12,400 nt of DNA, from the NCBI GenBank assembly GCA_003241595.1, contig QFOU01000036.1, positions 1 to 12,400 of the forward strand. Direction: 5' to 3'. Origin of the DNA: Pseudomonas fluorescens. GTDB lineage: Bacteria; Pseudomonadota; Alphaproteobacteria; UBA2136; UBA6156. The notes under the pieces were generated by a model that saw only the letters and a program-made list of their open reading frames with translations, did no database searches and had not been told where the DNA came from. A program made the position numbers and the translations under genes. This document shows positions 1 to 6,514 of this stretch, piece by piece. Each line of letters begins with the position of its first letter. Positions within the stretch are counted from its first letter, which is position 1.

Positions 1-1335
1 AAGGAAGTGAACGACACCCACGGCCACGAAGCCGGCGACCGCATTCTCTTGGGCGTCGCCGAGATCCTGCGCGACAGCGTCCGCAGCACCGACATCGTCG
101 CCCGCCGTGGGGGAGACGAATTCAGCATCATCATGCACAATATCGATGTCGAATCCGCCGCCCAAAAAGTGCAACGGATGATCGAGCGCATCAAAGCCTT
201 CGGCGTCGAATACAACGGCACACGCCTCACCGTCACCATGTCGGTCGGTATGGTGCAATACCCGCAGGATGATAAGGGGGCCGACCACCTCATCATGTCC
301 GCCGACCTCGCCATGTACCGCGCGAAAGACATGGGCCGTAACCGCCTGTTCGTTGATGCCTCCGACGCCGGATCCGAAACCGTCGGCTCCGTCCGCGCGC
401 AATTGAAGTGGGTTGATCGCCTGCGTTACTGCTTGGAGAACGATGAATTCCAAATGCACTACCAAGCCATCGTTCCTGCGCATAAAAAACCGCGCCCTTT
501 ATTTGAAGCCTTGCTCCGCATTTACGATGAACAAGGCAAGGTCGCGAGTCCCGCACTGTACATCGATGCCGCCGAACACTTTGGCCTTATCCAACAGCTC
601 GACCTCGCTGTGGTGCGCCGCGTCTTCATTACCCAACAAGCGCTGATGGCGGAAGGTGTCGCGGTGGATGTCTCCATCAACCTCTCCAGCCGTACATTGG
701 GCGACCCCGCTGTCGTTCCCAAACTGCGCCAATTGATGATGGACTATAACATCGACCCCACCCGCATCATTTTCGAAGTCACCGAAACGATGGCGCTGCA
801 CGATCCCGCCCAAATGCGCGATATCGATGACATCCGCAACTTCATCAATTCGCTGCGCGAAATGGGCTTCCGCTTTGCACTGGATGACTTCGGTACCGGC
901 TTCACCAGCTTCCGTTACCTCAAGGTGCTGGATGTTGACTTAGTGAAGATCGACGGCGAATACGTGAAAGATCTCGTCAACGACGCCGACGACCGCCTGT
1001 TCGTGAAGAGCATGGTACAACTCTGCGATGGTCTGGGTATCGAAACCATCGGCGAATTCGTCGAAGACCAAGCCACCATGGAAGTGCTGAAAGAACTCGG
1101 CGTCGGCGCTGGCCAAGGCTGGCTGTTCGCCAAACCGCAGCCGGATCTCCGCGTGCTGGCGTCCATGTATAACGAGAAGGTAATGGACGACTTTGCCGCA
1201 GGTCTGCCCTTGCTGGAGGCCGCCAAGCCGCCGCAACTGCACGCTCCCAAAACAGCAACACGCGCCAGCGTTAAAGCCCGCCGCGAAGCCAATCCTAAAA
1301 AGGCTTCCGCCAAGTCGCCCGCTAAAACCAAATAG
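1..1335 (+). CDS. GGDEF-EAL cyclic-di-GMP turnover protein (5' end outside window)
   Basis: The frame is open from the first base, and the first residues (KEVNDTHGHEAGD) are the conserved N-terminal part of a GGDEF domain, so the gene enters from the left and the in-frame GTG at 7 is not a real start. The active-site GGDEF is encoded at 109-123, with an RxxD inhibitory-site motif (RSTD) exactly five residues upstream, so a diguanylate cyclase with product inhibition is expected. An EAL phosphodiesterase domain follows: EALLR (EAL at 505-513), INLS, FEVTET, DDFGTG (883-900), VKIDG and GQGWLFAKP are all present, so the metal and substrate residues seem intact. The protein ends in about 40 Lys/Ala/Pro-rich residues, probably disordered. 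By family knowledge it makes and/or degrades c-di-GMP. Its sensory N-terminus is not visible, so signal and location are unknown. Confidence 0.95.
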   Translation, partial: KEVNDTHGHEAGDRILLGVAEILRDSVRSTDIVARRGGDEFSIIMHNIDVESAAQKVQRMIERIKAFGVEYNGTRLTVTMSVGMVQYPQDDKGADHLIMSADLAMYRAKDMGRNRLFVDASDAGSETVGSVRAQLKWVDRLRYCLENDEFQMHYQAIVPAHKKPRPLFEALLRIYDEQGKVASPALYIDAAEHFGLIQQLDLAVVRRVFITQQALMAEGVAVDVSINLSSRTLGDPAVVPKLRQLMMDYNIDPTRIIFEVTETMALHDPAQMRDIDDIRNFINSLREMGFRFALDDFGTGFTSFRYLKVLDVDLVKIDGEYVKDLVNDADDRLFVKSMVQLCDGLGIETIGEFVEDQATMEVLKELGVGAGQGWLFAKPQPDLRVLASMYNEKVMDDFAAGLPLLEAAKPPQLHAPKTATRASVKARREANPKKASAKSPAKTK

Positions 1336-1340
1336 CAAAA

Positions 1341-1359
1341 GCGGCACCTAAGGTGCCGC
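1341..1359. terminator. Perfect 9-bp inverted repeat between convergent genes
   Basis: GCGGCACCT and AGGTGCCGC flank a single central base. Read on the minus strand the hairpin is followed by TTTTGCTATTT, a plausible Rho-independent tail for the HIG1-like gene ending at 1382. On the plus strand the next T-run (1372-1376) is 12 nt further on, so termination of the GGDEF-EAL gene here is less certain. Confidence 0.6.
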
Positions 1360-1381
1360 GCGGCCTGCAGGTTTTTAAAAC

Positions 1382-1585
1382 CTATTTGATGTAAAGAATA
1401 TAAATGATGATCTCGATAAGCAGCACAAAACACAGCCCCACGCGCAGCGCCATTAAGCGGGTGCTGCGGCTGGCATCGTGTGTGCCTTTATCGCTTTTTC
1501 CTAAACCGGCCACTCCCAGTACCATGGTGGTCACGGCTGCCAAAAACGTGGCGACTAATACGTATGAGAACGGGTGGCTGAACAT
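1382..1585 (-). CDS. Small HIG1-like twin-transmembrane protein
   Basis: A 67-residue protein with two predicted membrane helices (about residues 7-28 and 46-66) joined by a short polar Lys/Asp/Ser-rich loop. The layout, and a basic SxRLMxLRV stretch just before the second helix, resemble the HIG1 (hypoxia-induced gene 1) domain proteins common as tiny inner-membrane proteins in alphaproteobacteria; mitochondrial relatives are linked to cytochrome c oxidase supercomplexes. Role here is inferred from family only. The start chosen is the ATG at 1585, directly before the first helix and with a weak AGG about 9 nt upstream. In-frame ATGs at 1615 and 1627 would add a basic extension but have no better ribosome binding site. 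It is divergent from the ferredoxin gene, about 59 bp away. Confidence 0.6.
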   Translation of the reverse strand: MFSHPFSYVLVATFLAAVTTMVLGVAGLGKSDKGTHDASRSTRLMALRVGLCFVLLIEIIIYILYIK

Positions 1586-1644
1586 GCAGGTAAGCCTATG
1601 CTTCTTCCCTTGCATGTGCAAGCGCATCAGCGTAACGGTGCAGC

Positions 1645-1938
1645 ATGCCTAAAGTGACCATCCTCTACAAAGAGAGAACGTACGAGTCAAACGTTCCCAC
1701 CAACATGAACGTGCTCATCGGCGCGACCATGTCAGGGCTGGATGAACTCGGCTTTGGCGATTGTGGAGGCAATCTCGTGTGCGCCACCTGCCACGTACGC
1801 GTAAAGAGTGGTACATTCCCCGCTATGAAGAGCGACGAGGAATTTATGCTGGAAACCCTGCCATCGGTATTTGCCGACAGCCGCCTCGCGTGCCAGCTCA
1901 AGGTGCAGGAAGACTGTGTCGTGGAGTGGGTGGGCTAA
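1645..1938 (+). CDS. [2Fe-2S] ferredoxin, adrenodoxin type
   Basis: A 97-residue soluble electron carrier. The cluster ligands are visible as C40-x5-C46-x2-C49 (GDCGGNLVCATC) and C83 (RLACQL), the spacing of vertebrate/ISC-type adrenodoxin ferredoxins rather than plant-type ones (which have C-x4-C-x2-C). The following HVRV and the acidic DEEFML segment also fit that family, where acidic residues dock the reductase and acceptor. Length is normal for the family. The ribosome binding site before the ATG at 1645 is weak. The GH3-like gene starts 3 nt after the stop, so the two are very probably co-translated. Whether it serves Fe-S assembly, a P450-like partner or a reaction linked to its neighbour cannot be told; no hscA, hscB or isc gene is nearby. 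Confidence 0.9.
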   Translation: MPKVTILYKERTYESNVPTNMNVLIGATMSGLDELGFGDCGGNLVCATCHVRVKSGTFPAMKSDEEFMLETLPSVFADSRLACQLKVQEDCVVEWVG

Positions 1939-1941
1939 TCC

Positions 1942-3507
1942 ATGGCGATCAAACCGAACCTCGCCGTAACAACTGCGGCCCAGCAAAACCTGTTGCGCAA
2001 CCTGCTTAAGGTTGGCACGGGCTGTAGCTTGTTCAACCAGTTGGGTCTAAGCCGTCTGGGTGGATTTAAAGATTTCGATATCCTCTACCAAGGCTTCTGC
2101 CGCGCTGTTCCTGTCCAAGGCCCGCGCGTGTTTATGGAAAGCTTGGCCAAAATGCTTCCGCAGCAGGGCCTTGCGCCTTTGCAGGTTCTGCAAAGCCCCA
2201 ACCTCGTCACTAAAGGTAAGCCGGTTGCGGCAACACTTTGGCGCGGTACTCCACTTCCTGTCGGCGCAGCGGCTCTTAAGGACCATATCTCTGTAGAAGA
2301 AACCTTCCGCCGTAAATTACTCCAACAGGGCGTGCCTCTCACCGGCAAATTCTTTTACCTGTACGAGCAAGAGGCCACCAAGCTGGAAGCTGGTGTTGGC
2401 CAAACCATGCCCGTACCCCTCAAAGGCTGGCACGAACTTATCGAATCCGCATCGCCTGCTTCATCATTCCTGCCTTGGAAATCCCGTAAGGCGCTCCCGC
2501 TCACCAGCTCCCTCCCGCGTGGTGGCAGCCGCTGGCAGTGGTTTAATGCAATGCAGGATGTCCTGAAAGCCAACGGCAAAGACGTCGAAGTCCTCGTCAG
2601 CAACCCGCGCACACTTATCGATTTCTGCCTTTACGTCTCTCAGCAAGCTGGCCGCTTTGTCGCTCTGCGCGAACTCGTCCCGAATCTGAAAGTCTTGGCC
2701 CTTAACCATTACGACCTCGGCCTGCAACGTACCGAACTCGGTTATCTCCTTCACGGCCTCCCACAAGTGCGCTGGGTGCAATGGATGTATCAACCGAATG
2801 GCTTCCAGGCCTGGCAAGACGATATCAACATCCGTCAGCGCCTTACCATGCAGATGGATGGCCAGATGTTCTACGAGTTCGTACCGGTGGAAGATATCGA
2901 CCCCGCCGGCCGCTTTGCACGTAGCTACCGCCGCTTCTATGTGGGGCAGCTCGAGGTGGGGCACGAATACTGCGTTATCATCAGCAGCCTCTCCGGCCTG
3001 CTCGGCGTCTCTACCGGCATGGTGGTGCGTGTGCTCAGTACCGATCCTCTGCAAGTCATCGCCAAAGGCCCGGTTGTTAAATTAAATGGCCTCGGCGAAG
3101 CCTTGCGCGAAGATGCGCTGCTCGAAGCCGTCTCTAATATCAATAGCGCGCTGCAAGGGCAGGGGGTCTTTGTCCGCGAGGTTCTTCTCGGCCACAACTG
3201 CCCAGACCGCCAGCCGATCTGGGTACTCGAAGTTAGCCGCCCGCTTAGCGAACTCCCTGCCGCTGTAATGGATAGCATCGCCAAACGCCTCCATGCCGAA
3301 CTCGACCTCCGCGCCGCAGGTTATCGCAGTGCGTTCCGCAGCGCCGCCTTCCGTCCGGCCCAGGTGTTCTTCGTGCCTATGGGGACGTTCGCAGCCGCCT
3401 TTACCACAACGCCGGATTTCAGCCAGTTCGACCACTCGCCGGACGCCTCCCTCTGCCGCAAGGTTCTTGCTGCCGCATGGGAACATCAGATGTTCGAAAC
3501 CATCTAG
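1942..3507 (+). CDS. GH3-like (acyl-acid-amido synthetase fold) protein with degenerate adenylation motifs
   Basis: A 521-residue cytosolic-looking protein with no signal peptide or membrane segment. I assign it to the GH3 superfamily (ANL-related adenylating enzymes) from landmarks in the C-terminal half: LVPNLKVL, LGYLLHGLP, MFYEFVPVED (GH3 proteins have FFEFIP here), then VGHEYCVIISSLSGL and GMVVRV, matching the GH3 run of VGxEYELVxTxxxGL and GDVVRV. Length is normal for bacterial GH3 proteins. The ATP-handling residues do not match: no Ser/Thr-rich TSGTTxGxxK loop is recognisable in the N-terminal half, the expected YxASEG is MYQPNG (Y283 to G287), and the ribose-binding Asp of YRYRxGD is Met360. 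It may therefore be a non-adenylating homologue. These alignments are from memory. It follows the ferredoxin by 3 nt and starts with ATG behind a GGTGGG inside the ferredoxin end. Confidence 0.65.
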   Translation: MAIKPNLAVTTAAQQNLLRNLLKVGTGCSLFNQLGLSRLGGFKDFDILYQGFCRAVPVQGPRVFMESLAKMLPQQGLAPLQVLQSPNLVTKGKPVAATLWRGTPLPVGAAALKDHISVEETFRRKLLQQGVPLTGKFFYLYEQEATKLEAGVGQTMPVPLKGWHELIESASPASSFLPWKSRKALPLTSSLPRGGSRWQWFNAMQDVLKANGKDVEVLVSNPRTLIDFCLYVSQQAGRFVALRELVPNLKVLALNHYDLGLQRTELGYLLHGLPQVRWVQWMYQPNGFQAWQDDINIRQRLTMQMDGQMFYEFVPVEDIDPAGRFARSYRRFYVGQLEVGHEYCVIISSLSGLLGVSTGMVVRVLSTDPLQVIAKGPVVKLNGLGEALREDALLEAVSNINSALQGQGVFVREVLLGHNCPDRQPIWVLEVSRPLSELPAAVMDSIAKRLHAELDLRAAGYRSAFRSAAFRPAQVFFVPMGTFAAAFTTTPDFSQFDHSPDASLCRKVLAAAWEHQMFETI

Positions 3508-3742
3508 TGGATGTCAGGCAACTCGTAAGTTGCCCCGCTTCGCCTCGTAAGATCCTTAAAAAATGAAAATTTTTTCGTGCGAATGCATACGTTATTTTGC
3601 ACGCAGAGCCGGTCTGTTAGGCCGGTTTGTGACCTAAAAACATAAGAGTGTTGCAGAGATAAGGCATGGACGGGGAGAGTCAGGGGCGTAAGCTCAGGTC
3701 ATCAGCTTGCCGTGCTGAAACACAACCAAAGGAGAAACGCCA
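3508..3742 (+). other. Intergenic region with small hairpins, no gene seen
   Basis: This 235-bp gap holds a 7-bp hairpin (GGCAACT 3517-3523 with AGTTGCC 3528-3534) soon after the GH3-like stop, without a following T-run. A second stem is CGTGCGAA 3576-3583 with TTTGCACG 3596-3603 (one G-T pair). A third is GCCGGTC 3608-3614 with GGCCGGT 3620-3626 (two G-T pairs). An A/T-rich block lies at 3556-3575. I cannot pick a convincing promoter, but the next gene must have one here or be read through from upstream. A structured leader or small RNA is possible but not shown. Confidence 0.35.
3728..3735 (+). promoter_or_regulatory. Strong ribosome binding site of the DUF465-like gene
   Basis: AAAGGAGA lies 7 nt before the ATG at 3743. 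It settles the start and suggests high translation. Confidence 0.75.
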
Positions 3743-3964
3743 ATGGCACACGTACGAGCAACCAATGTAAACCACCCGATGCCCGAAGAATTGTTGGGCG
3801 AAAAGGCGGTCTCCCGTCTCCTAAGCCGTCACGCTGCACTCGAAAACGAGCTGGCAGAAATGACCTCCGGTCCTGTTGTCGACTGGGATGGCGTGAAACT
3901 GGTCAAACGCCGCAAGCTGGAAATCGCCGAGAAGCTGGAAGAGCTGAAACGCAATCTCCAATAA
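3743..3964 (+). CDS. DUF465 (YdcH-like) small coiled-coil protein
   Basis: A 73-residue, highly charged, helical protein. LLSRHAALENELAEM followed by an acidic turn and then VKRRKLEIAEKLEELKR matches the DUF465/YdcH layout: a first helix with an invariant His, a short linker with Pro/Asp, then a basic KxxKLxLKDxI-type second helix. The N-terminal 20 residues precede the domain. Many alphaproteobacteria carry several such proteins; a molecular function is not established, and none is claimed here. The gene stands alone, with a strong ribosome binding site upstream and a Rho-independent terminator 23 nt after the stop, so it is probably a monocistronic, well-expressed unit. Confidence 0.75.
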   Translation: MAHVRATNVNHPMPEELLGEKAVSRLLSRHAALENELAEMTSGPVVDWDGVKLVKRRKLEIAEKLEELKRNLQ

Positions 3965-3986
3965 AGCTGTAAAAAGCTGATCTTCA

Positions 3987-4008
3987 GGCGGGTTTTCCCG
4001 CCTTTTTT
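3987..4008 (+). terminator. Rho-independent terminator after the DUF465-like gene
   Basis: GGCGGG and CCCGCC (6-bp GC stem) enclose a TTTT loop and are followed directly by six T residues (4003-4008). Confidence 0.9.
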
Positions 4009-4137
4009 AGTGCGCATCCTTACCCTGCTGCCACAACGCTTTAAATATTGTGCAGAAAGCCTCTCAAGCCATTGCATACCGGTTCCCAATCGCATAGGTT
4101 CGAGCGTCTAAACCAAGGGGAAAAGGGAGATTATACT

Positions 4138-5460
4138 ATGCCCGATACGACTTATAAAATCACCGGTGGCCGCCCTGTAGAAGGCGAAATCTCCTGCTAC
4201 GGTGCTAAAAACTTTGCAACTAAAGCTATGGTTGCCGCCTGCTTGGGTAATTCTCCCACCGTTCTTACCAACGTGCCGCCCATCGGCGATGTCGACATCA
4301 CCCTCGGCCTGCTCAAAAGCGTGGGCGCCAAAGTCGAGTGGCGCGATGAAAAGACCCTGTTCATCGACCCCACCACGATCGATACCCACAAGGTCACCAC
4401 GCCCGATAGCCGTTCCAACCGTATTCCCATCCTTATGCTGCCCGTGCTGTTGCACCGCTTTGGCAAGGCCGAGATCCCACGTCTCGATGGCTGCGACATC
4501 GGTAAGCGCGCCGTAGACTTCCACGAAGCCGCCGTCGAAGCCTTTGGCGGTGAGATTGAGGTCGACCGCGAGCACCTCTCCGCCACTACCCGCAAAAAGC
4601 TGAAGGGTACCGAGTTCAACCTCAACTACCCCAGCGTCGGTGCAACCGAAACTTGCTTGTTCCTCGCCGCTCTGGCGCGTGGCACCAGCGTCATCCGTAA
4701 TGCAGCTATCGAACCCGAGATCCTCGCCATCATCACCATGCTGCGCGGCATGGGTGCGGTCATTTTCGTGGCCCCCAACCGCGAGATCCGCATCGAAGGC
4801 GTCGAAATGCTCTCCGGCACCCACATGGAATGTCTGGGCGACCGTATCGAAGCCGCAAGCTGGGCCAGCCTGGCCTGCGCCACTAACGGCAGCATCACCG
4901 TGCATGGAGTCCAACCGGATACCCTGAACAACTTTCTTGCCTACTACCGCAAGGTGGGCGGCGCGTTCGAGCTGACCGGCCCACAAAGCATCCGCTTCTT
5001 CCGGGGCGGCAAGCTTAAGCCGATTTTGCTGGAAACCGACGTTTACCCCGGCTTCTCTACCGACTGGCAGCAACCCTTCGCCGTGCTGCTCACTCAAGCC
5101 GAAGGTACCAGCGTGATCCACGAAACGGTTTACGACAGCCGCTTGGGCTACACCGCGGCCCTTAACCGCATGGGTGCCAACATCCAGCTTAGTACCGAAT
5201 GCATTGGCCAGCCATGCCGCTTCCAGCATAAGGGGCATGCTCACAGTGCGCTGATTATGGGCGCAACCCCGCTTACTGCGCTGTCCGAAGCACTTGAGGT
5301 TCCCGACCTCCGCGGTGGCCTCGCCTACGTCATTGCCGCCGCTTTGGCGCAGGGCACCAGCACACTCACGCATGTCGAGCGTATCGAGCGCGGCTATGGC
5401 GACATCTCTGTCCGCCTTAAGGATATGAATATCGACCTCACCAAGTCGACCAACGCCTAA
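4138..5460 (+). CDS. MurA-family enolpyruvyl transferase (UDP-GlcNAc 1-carboxyvinyltransferase-like)
   Basis: A 440-residue two-domain (inside-out barrel) enolpyruvyl transferase. MurA moves enolpyruvate from PEP to UDP-N-acetylglucosamine, the first committed step of peptidoglycan synthesis, in the cytosol. Visible MurA landmarks are GAKN (K24, N25), DGCDIG with the catalytic Cys119 in the loop where E. coli has Cys115, SVGAT, PEI, GDRIE, FSTDWQ (catalytic Asp region), ETVYDSR, and DLRGG near the C-terminus. Cys rather than Asp at 119 predicts fosfomycin sensitivity. The sequence is quite divergent from the usual proteobacterial MurA, for example SRSNRIP where MRAS is usual, so it may be a second MurA or a relative acting on another sugar nucleotide. 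The start is the ATG at 4138, 7 nt after AGGGAGA (4124-4130); a TTG 90 nt upstream lacks such a site. It is monocistronic between two terminators. Confidence 0.85.
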   Translation: MPDTTYKITGGRPVEGEISCYGAKNFATKAMVAACLGNSPTVLTNVPPIGDVDITLGLLKSVGAKVEWRDEKTLFIDPTTIDTHKVTTPDSRSNRIPILMLPVLLHRFGKAEIPRLDGCDIGKRAVDFHEAAVEAFGGEIEVDREHLSATTRKKLKGTEFNLNYPSVGATETCLFLAALARGTSVIRNAAIEPEILAIITMLRGMGAVIFVAPNREIRIEGVEMLSGTHMECLGDRIEAASWASLACATNGSITVHGVQPDTLNNFLAYYRKVGGAFELTGPQSIRFFRGGKLKPILLETDVYPGFSTDWQQPFAVLLTQAEGTSVIHETVYDSRLGYTAALNRMGANIQLSTECIGQPCRFQHKGHAHSALIMGATPLTALSEALEVPDLRGGLAYVIAAALAQGTSTLTHVERIERGYGDISVRLKDMNIDLTKSTNA

Positions 5461-5483
5461 CCGTACACACGGCGTATGCATCT

Positions 5484-5514
5484 GAAGGACCCCCTATGGG
5501 GGTCCTTCATTTTT
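5484..5514 (+). terminator. Rho-independent terminator after the MurA-like gene
   Basis: GAAGGACCCCC (5484-5494) and GGGGGTCCTTC (5498-5508) form an 11-bp perfect stem with a TAT loop, followed by ATTTTT. Strong candidate. Confidence 0.92.
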
Positions 5515-5605
5515 ACCAAAAGCTGTCTTAAAGCTAAATATCGGATATTGCGTGATATGGGTGCATCAGGGGGTGGGGATAAGTGTTTGGAAGGTATACG
5601 GAAGG

Positions 5606-5634
5606 TTGTCAGGTCGCCTCGTGCCGGTTAGTAT
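5606..5634 (+). promoter_or_regulatory. Sigma70-like promoter upstream of the unrecognised 170-residue gene
   Basis: TTGTCA (5606-5611) and TAGTAT (5629-5634) are separated by exactly 17 nt. The site lies in the gap between the MurA terminator and the next gene. Transcription would start near 5641, giving a leader of about 100 nt if the 5745 start is right, or an almost leaderless message for the ATG at 5649. Confidence 0.5.
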
Positions 5635-5744
5635 AAAAATCAGCCAGGATGGCAAAGGGCCATTTCGTGACGATTCTTGATAATGCCGTGGAAAGCGTAT
5701 TGAGAGGAACGGAATGGGAAATGAGAGAGTCAGGAAGACGTCAA

Positions 5745-6257
5745 ATGGATATTAGGGCACTCAGCCAGTTTGCAGGGGGTAACACCTCGGCTGTGGCTTT
5801 ATCTGTGCCCGTCGATACACGGGCATTCATCAGCGAAGTCGCCAGCAGCGGTAGCCTTACCGATGCCGAGCGCAGCGGCCTTATTAGTGCGGTCGCCCTA
5901 GCCGATAGTACGCTCACCGGCGGAGCACGCGCGCAGGTGGTTCAGCAAATTCAATCGTTGGGCCTTTATCTTCGTAATACGGGCAACTCGGGCTTCCCAC
6001 GCTGGACCATGATGACCGCTCTCCGCTCATATGGCATGAACCTTTCTGCCGAGCAGGCTGAATCCGGCGCCATGGCCGCTATCCAGCAAAAGATGCAGCA
6101 AGCCGTACAAGGCCGCGGTGTAAGCGTCGAAGCCGCCATTGCCGCCGCACGGAGTGCTCCGGTGATGACCGAAGCGCCGCGTCAGGCCCCGGTGACCCAA
6201 CAGGTTAAACCCTCCACCCCGGTCGATACCGGCACCCGCGTCGAGAAAATCGCCTAA
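5745..6257 (+). CDS. Unrecognised Ala/Gln-rich soluble protein
   Basis: I do not recognise a family. The 170-residue product has no signal peptide, membrane helix or Cys cluster. Its middle looks helical (LTDAERSGLISAVALADSTL, then ARAQVVQQIQSLGLYL), and the C-terminal 40 residues are Pro/Thr/Val-rich and probably disordered. The start is uncertain. The ATG at 5745 has AGGAAG (5732-5737) with 7-nt spacing and is where codon use becomes typical of the window. In-frame ATGs at 5649 (202 residues) and 5721 (178 residues) are possible, but the stretch between 5649 and 5744 uses AGA codons and other choices rare in the neighbours. The gene sits between the MurA terminator and the glyA leader region and looks monocistronic. 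Confidence 0.65.
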   Translation: MDIRALSQFAGGNTSAVALSVPVDTRAFISEVASSGSLTDAERSGLISAVALADSTLTGGARAQVVQQIQSLGLYLRNTGNSGFPRWTMMTALRSYGMNLSAEQAESGAMAAIQQKMQQAVQGRGVSVEAAIAAARSAPVMTEAPRQAPVTQQVKPSTPVDTGTRVEKIA

Positions 6258-6291
6258 ACGTATTCAACTGCCGCGAATCTGTGCGGAAAGT

Positions 6292-6318
6292 TAACCTCAT
6301 TCGGGGCCTAACCTCATT
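6292..6318. repeat. Direct repeat of TAACCTCATT with a 17-nt period
   Basis: TAACCTCATT occurs at 6292-6301 and again at 6309-6318, upstream of glyA. Two tandem decamers could be a binding site on successive faces of the helix, and the first reads TTAACC, like a CtrA half site. They do not form the TTAA-N7-TTAA arrangement of a full site, so this is only a note. Confidence 0.35.
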
Positions 6319-6383
6319 TTTTCATCCCCAACGCCACGCTTTACTGGCAATATGGGGTATTCAATAAATTGAAAGGGGCTCCC

Positions 6384-6452
6384 ATGGTTAAAATCCTCTC
6401 CGGCACTCCTGTTTGGGCAGTAGGCGAAACTTCCCTCCCGCACGCGGCTTAA
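6384..6452 (+). CDS. Possible 22-codon leader ORF upstream of glyA
   Basis: An ATG at 6384, 5 nt after AAAGGGG (6372-6378), opens a 22-codon frame (MVKILSGTPVWAVGETSLPH, then AA) closed by TAA at 6450-6452, 62 nt before the glyA start. The ribosome binding site is better than that of several real genes here. It is not rich in Gly or Ser codons (two of each), so classic glycine/serine attenuation is not indicated. It may be a short leader peptide, a small protein or chance. Confidence 0.35.
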   Translation: MVKILSGTPVWAVGETSLPHAA

Positions 6453-6514
6453 TTTCCAGCCGCTCTCGCGCACATCTCTATTTCAAAACCCACTCCTAAT
6501 AAGGAATCCGACCC

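Noticed and set aside
7..1335. GTG at position 7 as start of the GGDEF-EAL gene
   Set aside because: It falls inside the conserved N-terminal GGDEF motif (VNDTHGH), and the frame is open to the left edge, so the gene is truncated by the window.
2464..3054. 196-residue minus-strand frame inside the GH3-like gene
   Set aside because: Shadow frame with His/Ala/Glu-rich composition and no ribosome binding site of note; the plus strand carries clear family landmarks.
4048..4137. Earlier TTG start for the MurA-like gene
   Set aside because: The ATG at 4138 has AGGGAGA at 7 nt and matches the family N-terminus; the extra 30 residues do not.
4108..5481. 457-residue minus-strand frame antisense to the MurA-like gene
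   Set aside because: It mirrors a clearly coding, homologous plus-strand gene; long antisense frames arise from GC-rich third positions. Its product shows no recognisable domain.
6258..6514. Glycine or SAH/SAM riboswitch before glyA
   Set aside because: I could not find the conserved cores or paired tandem aptamer structure of these classes.
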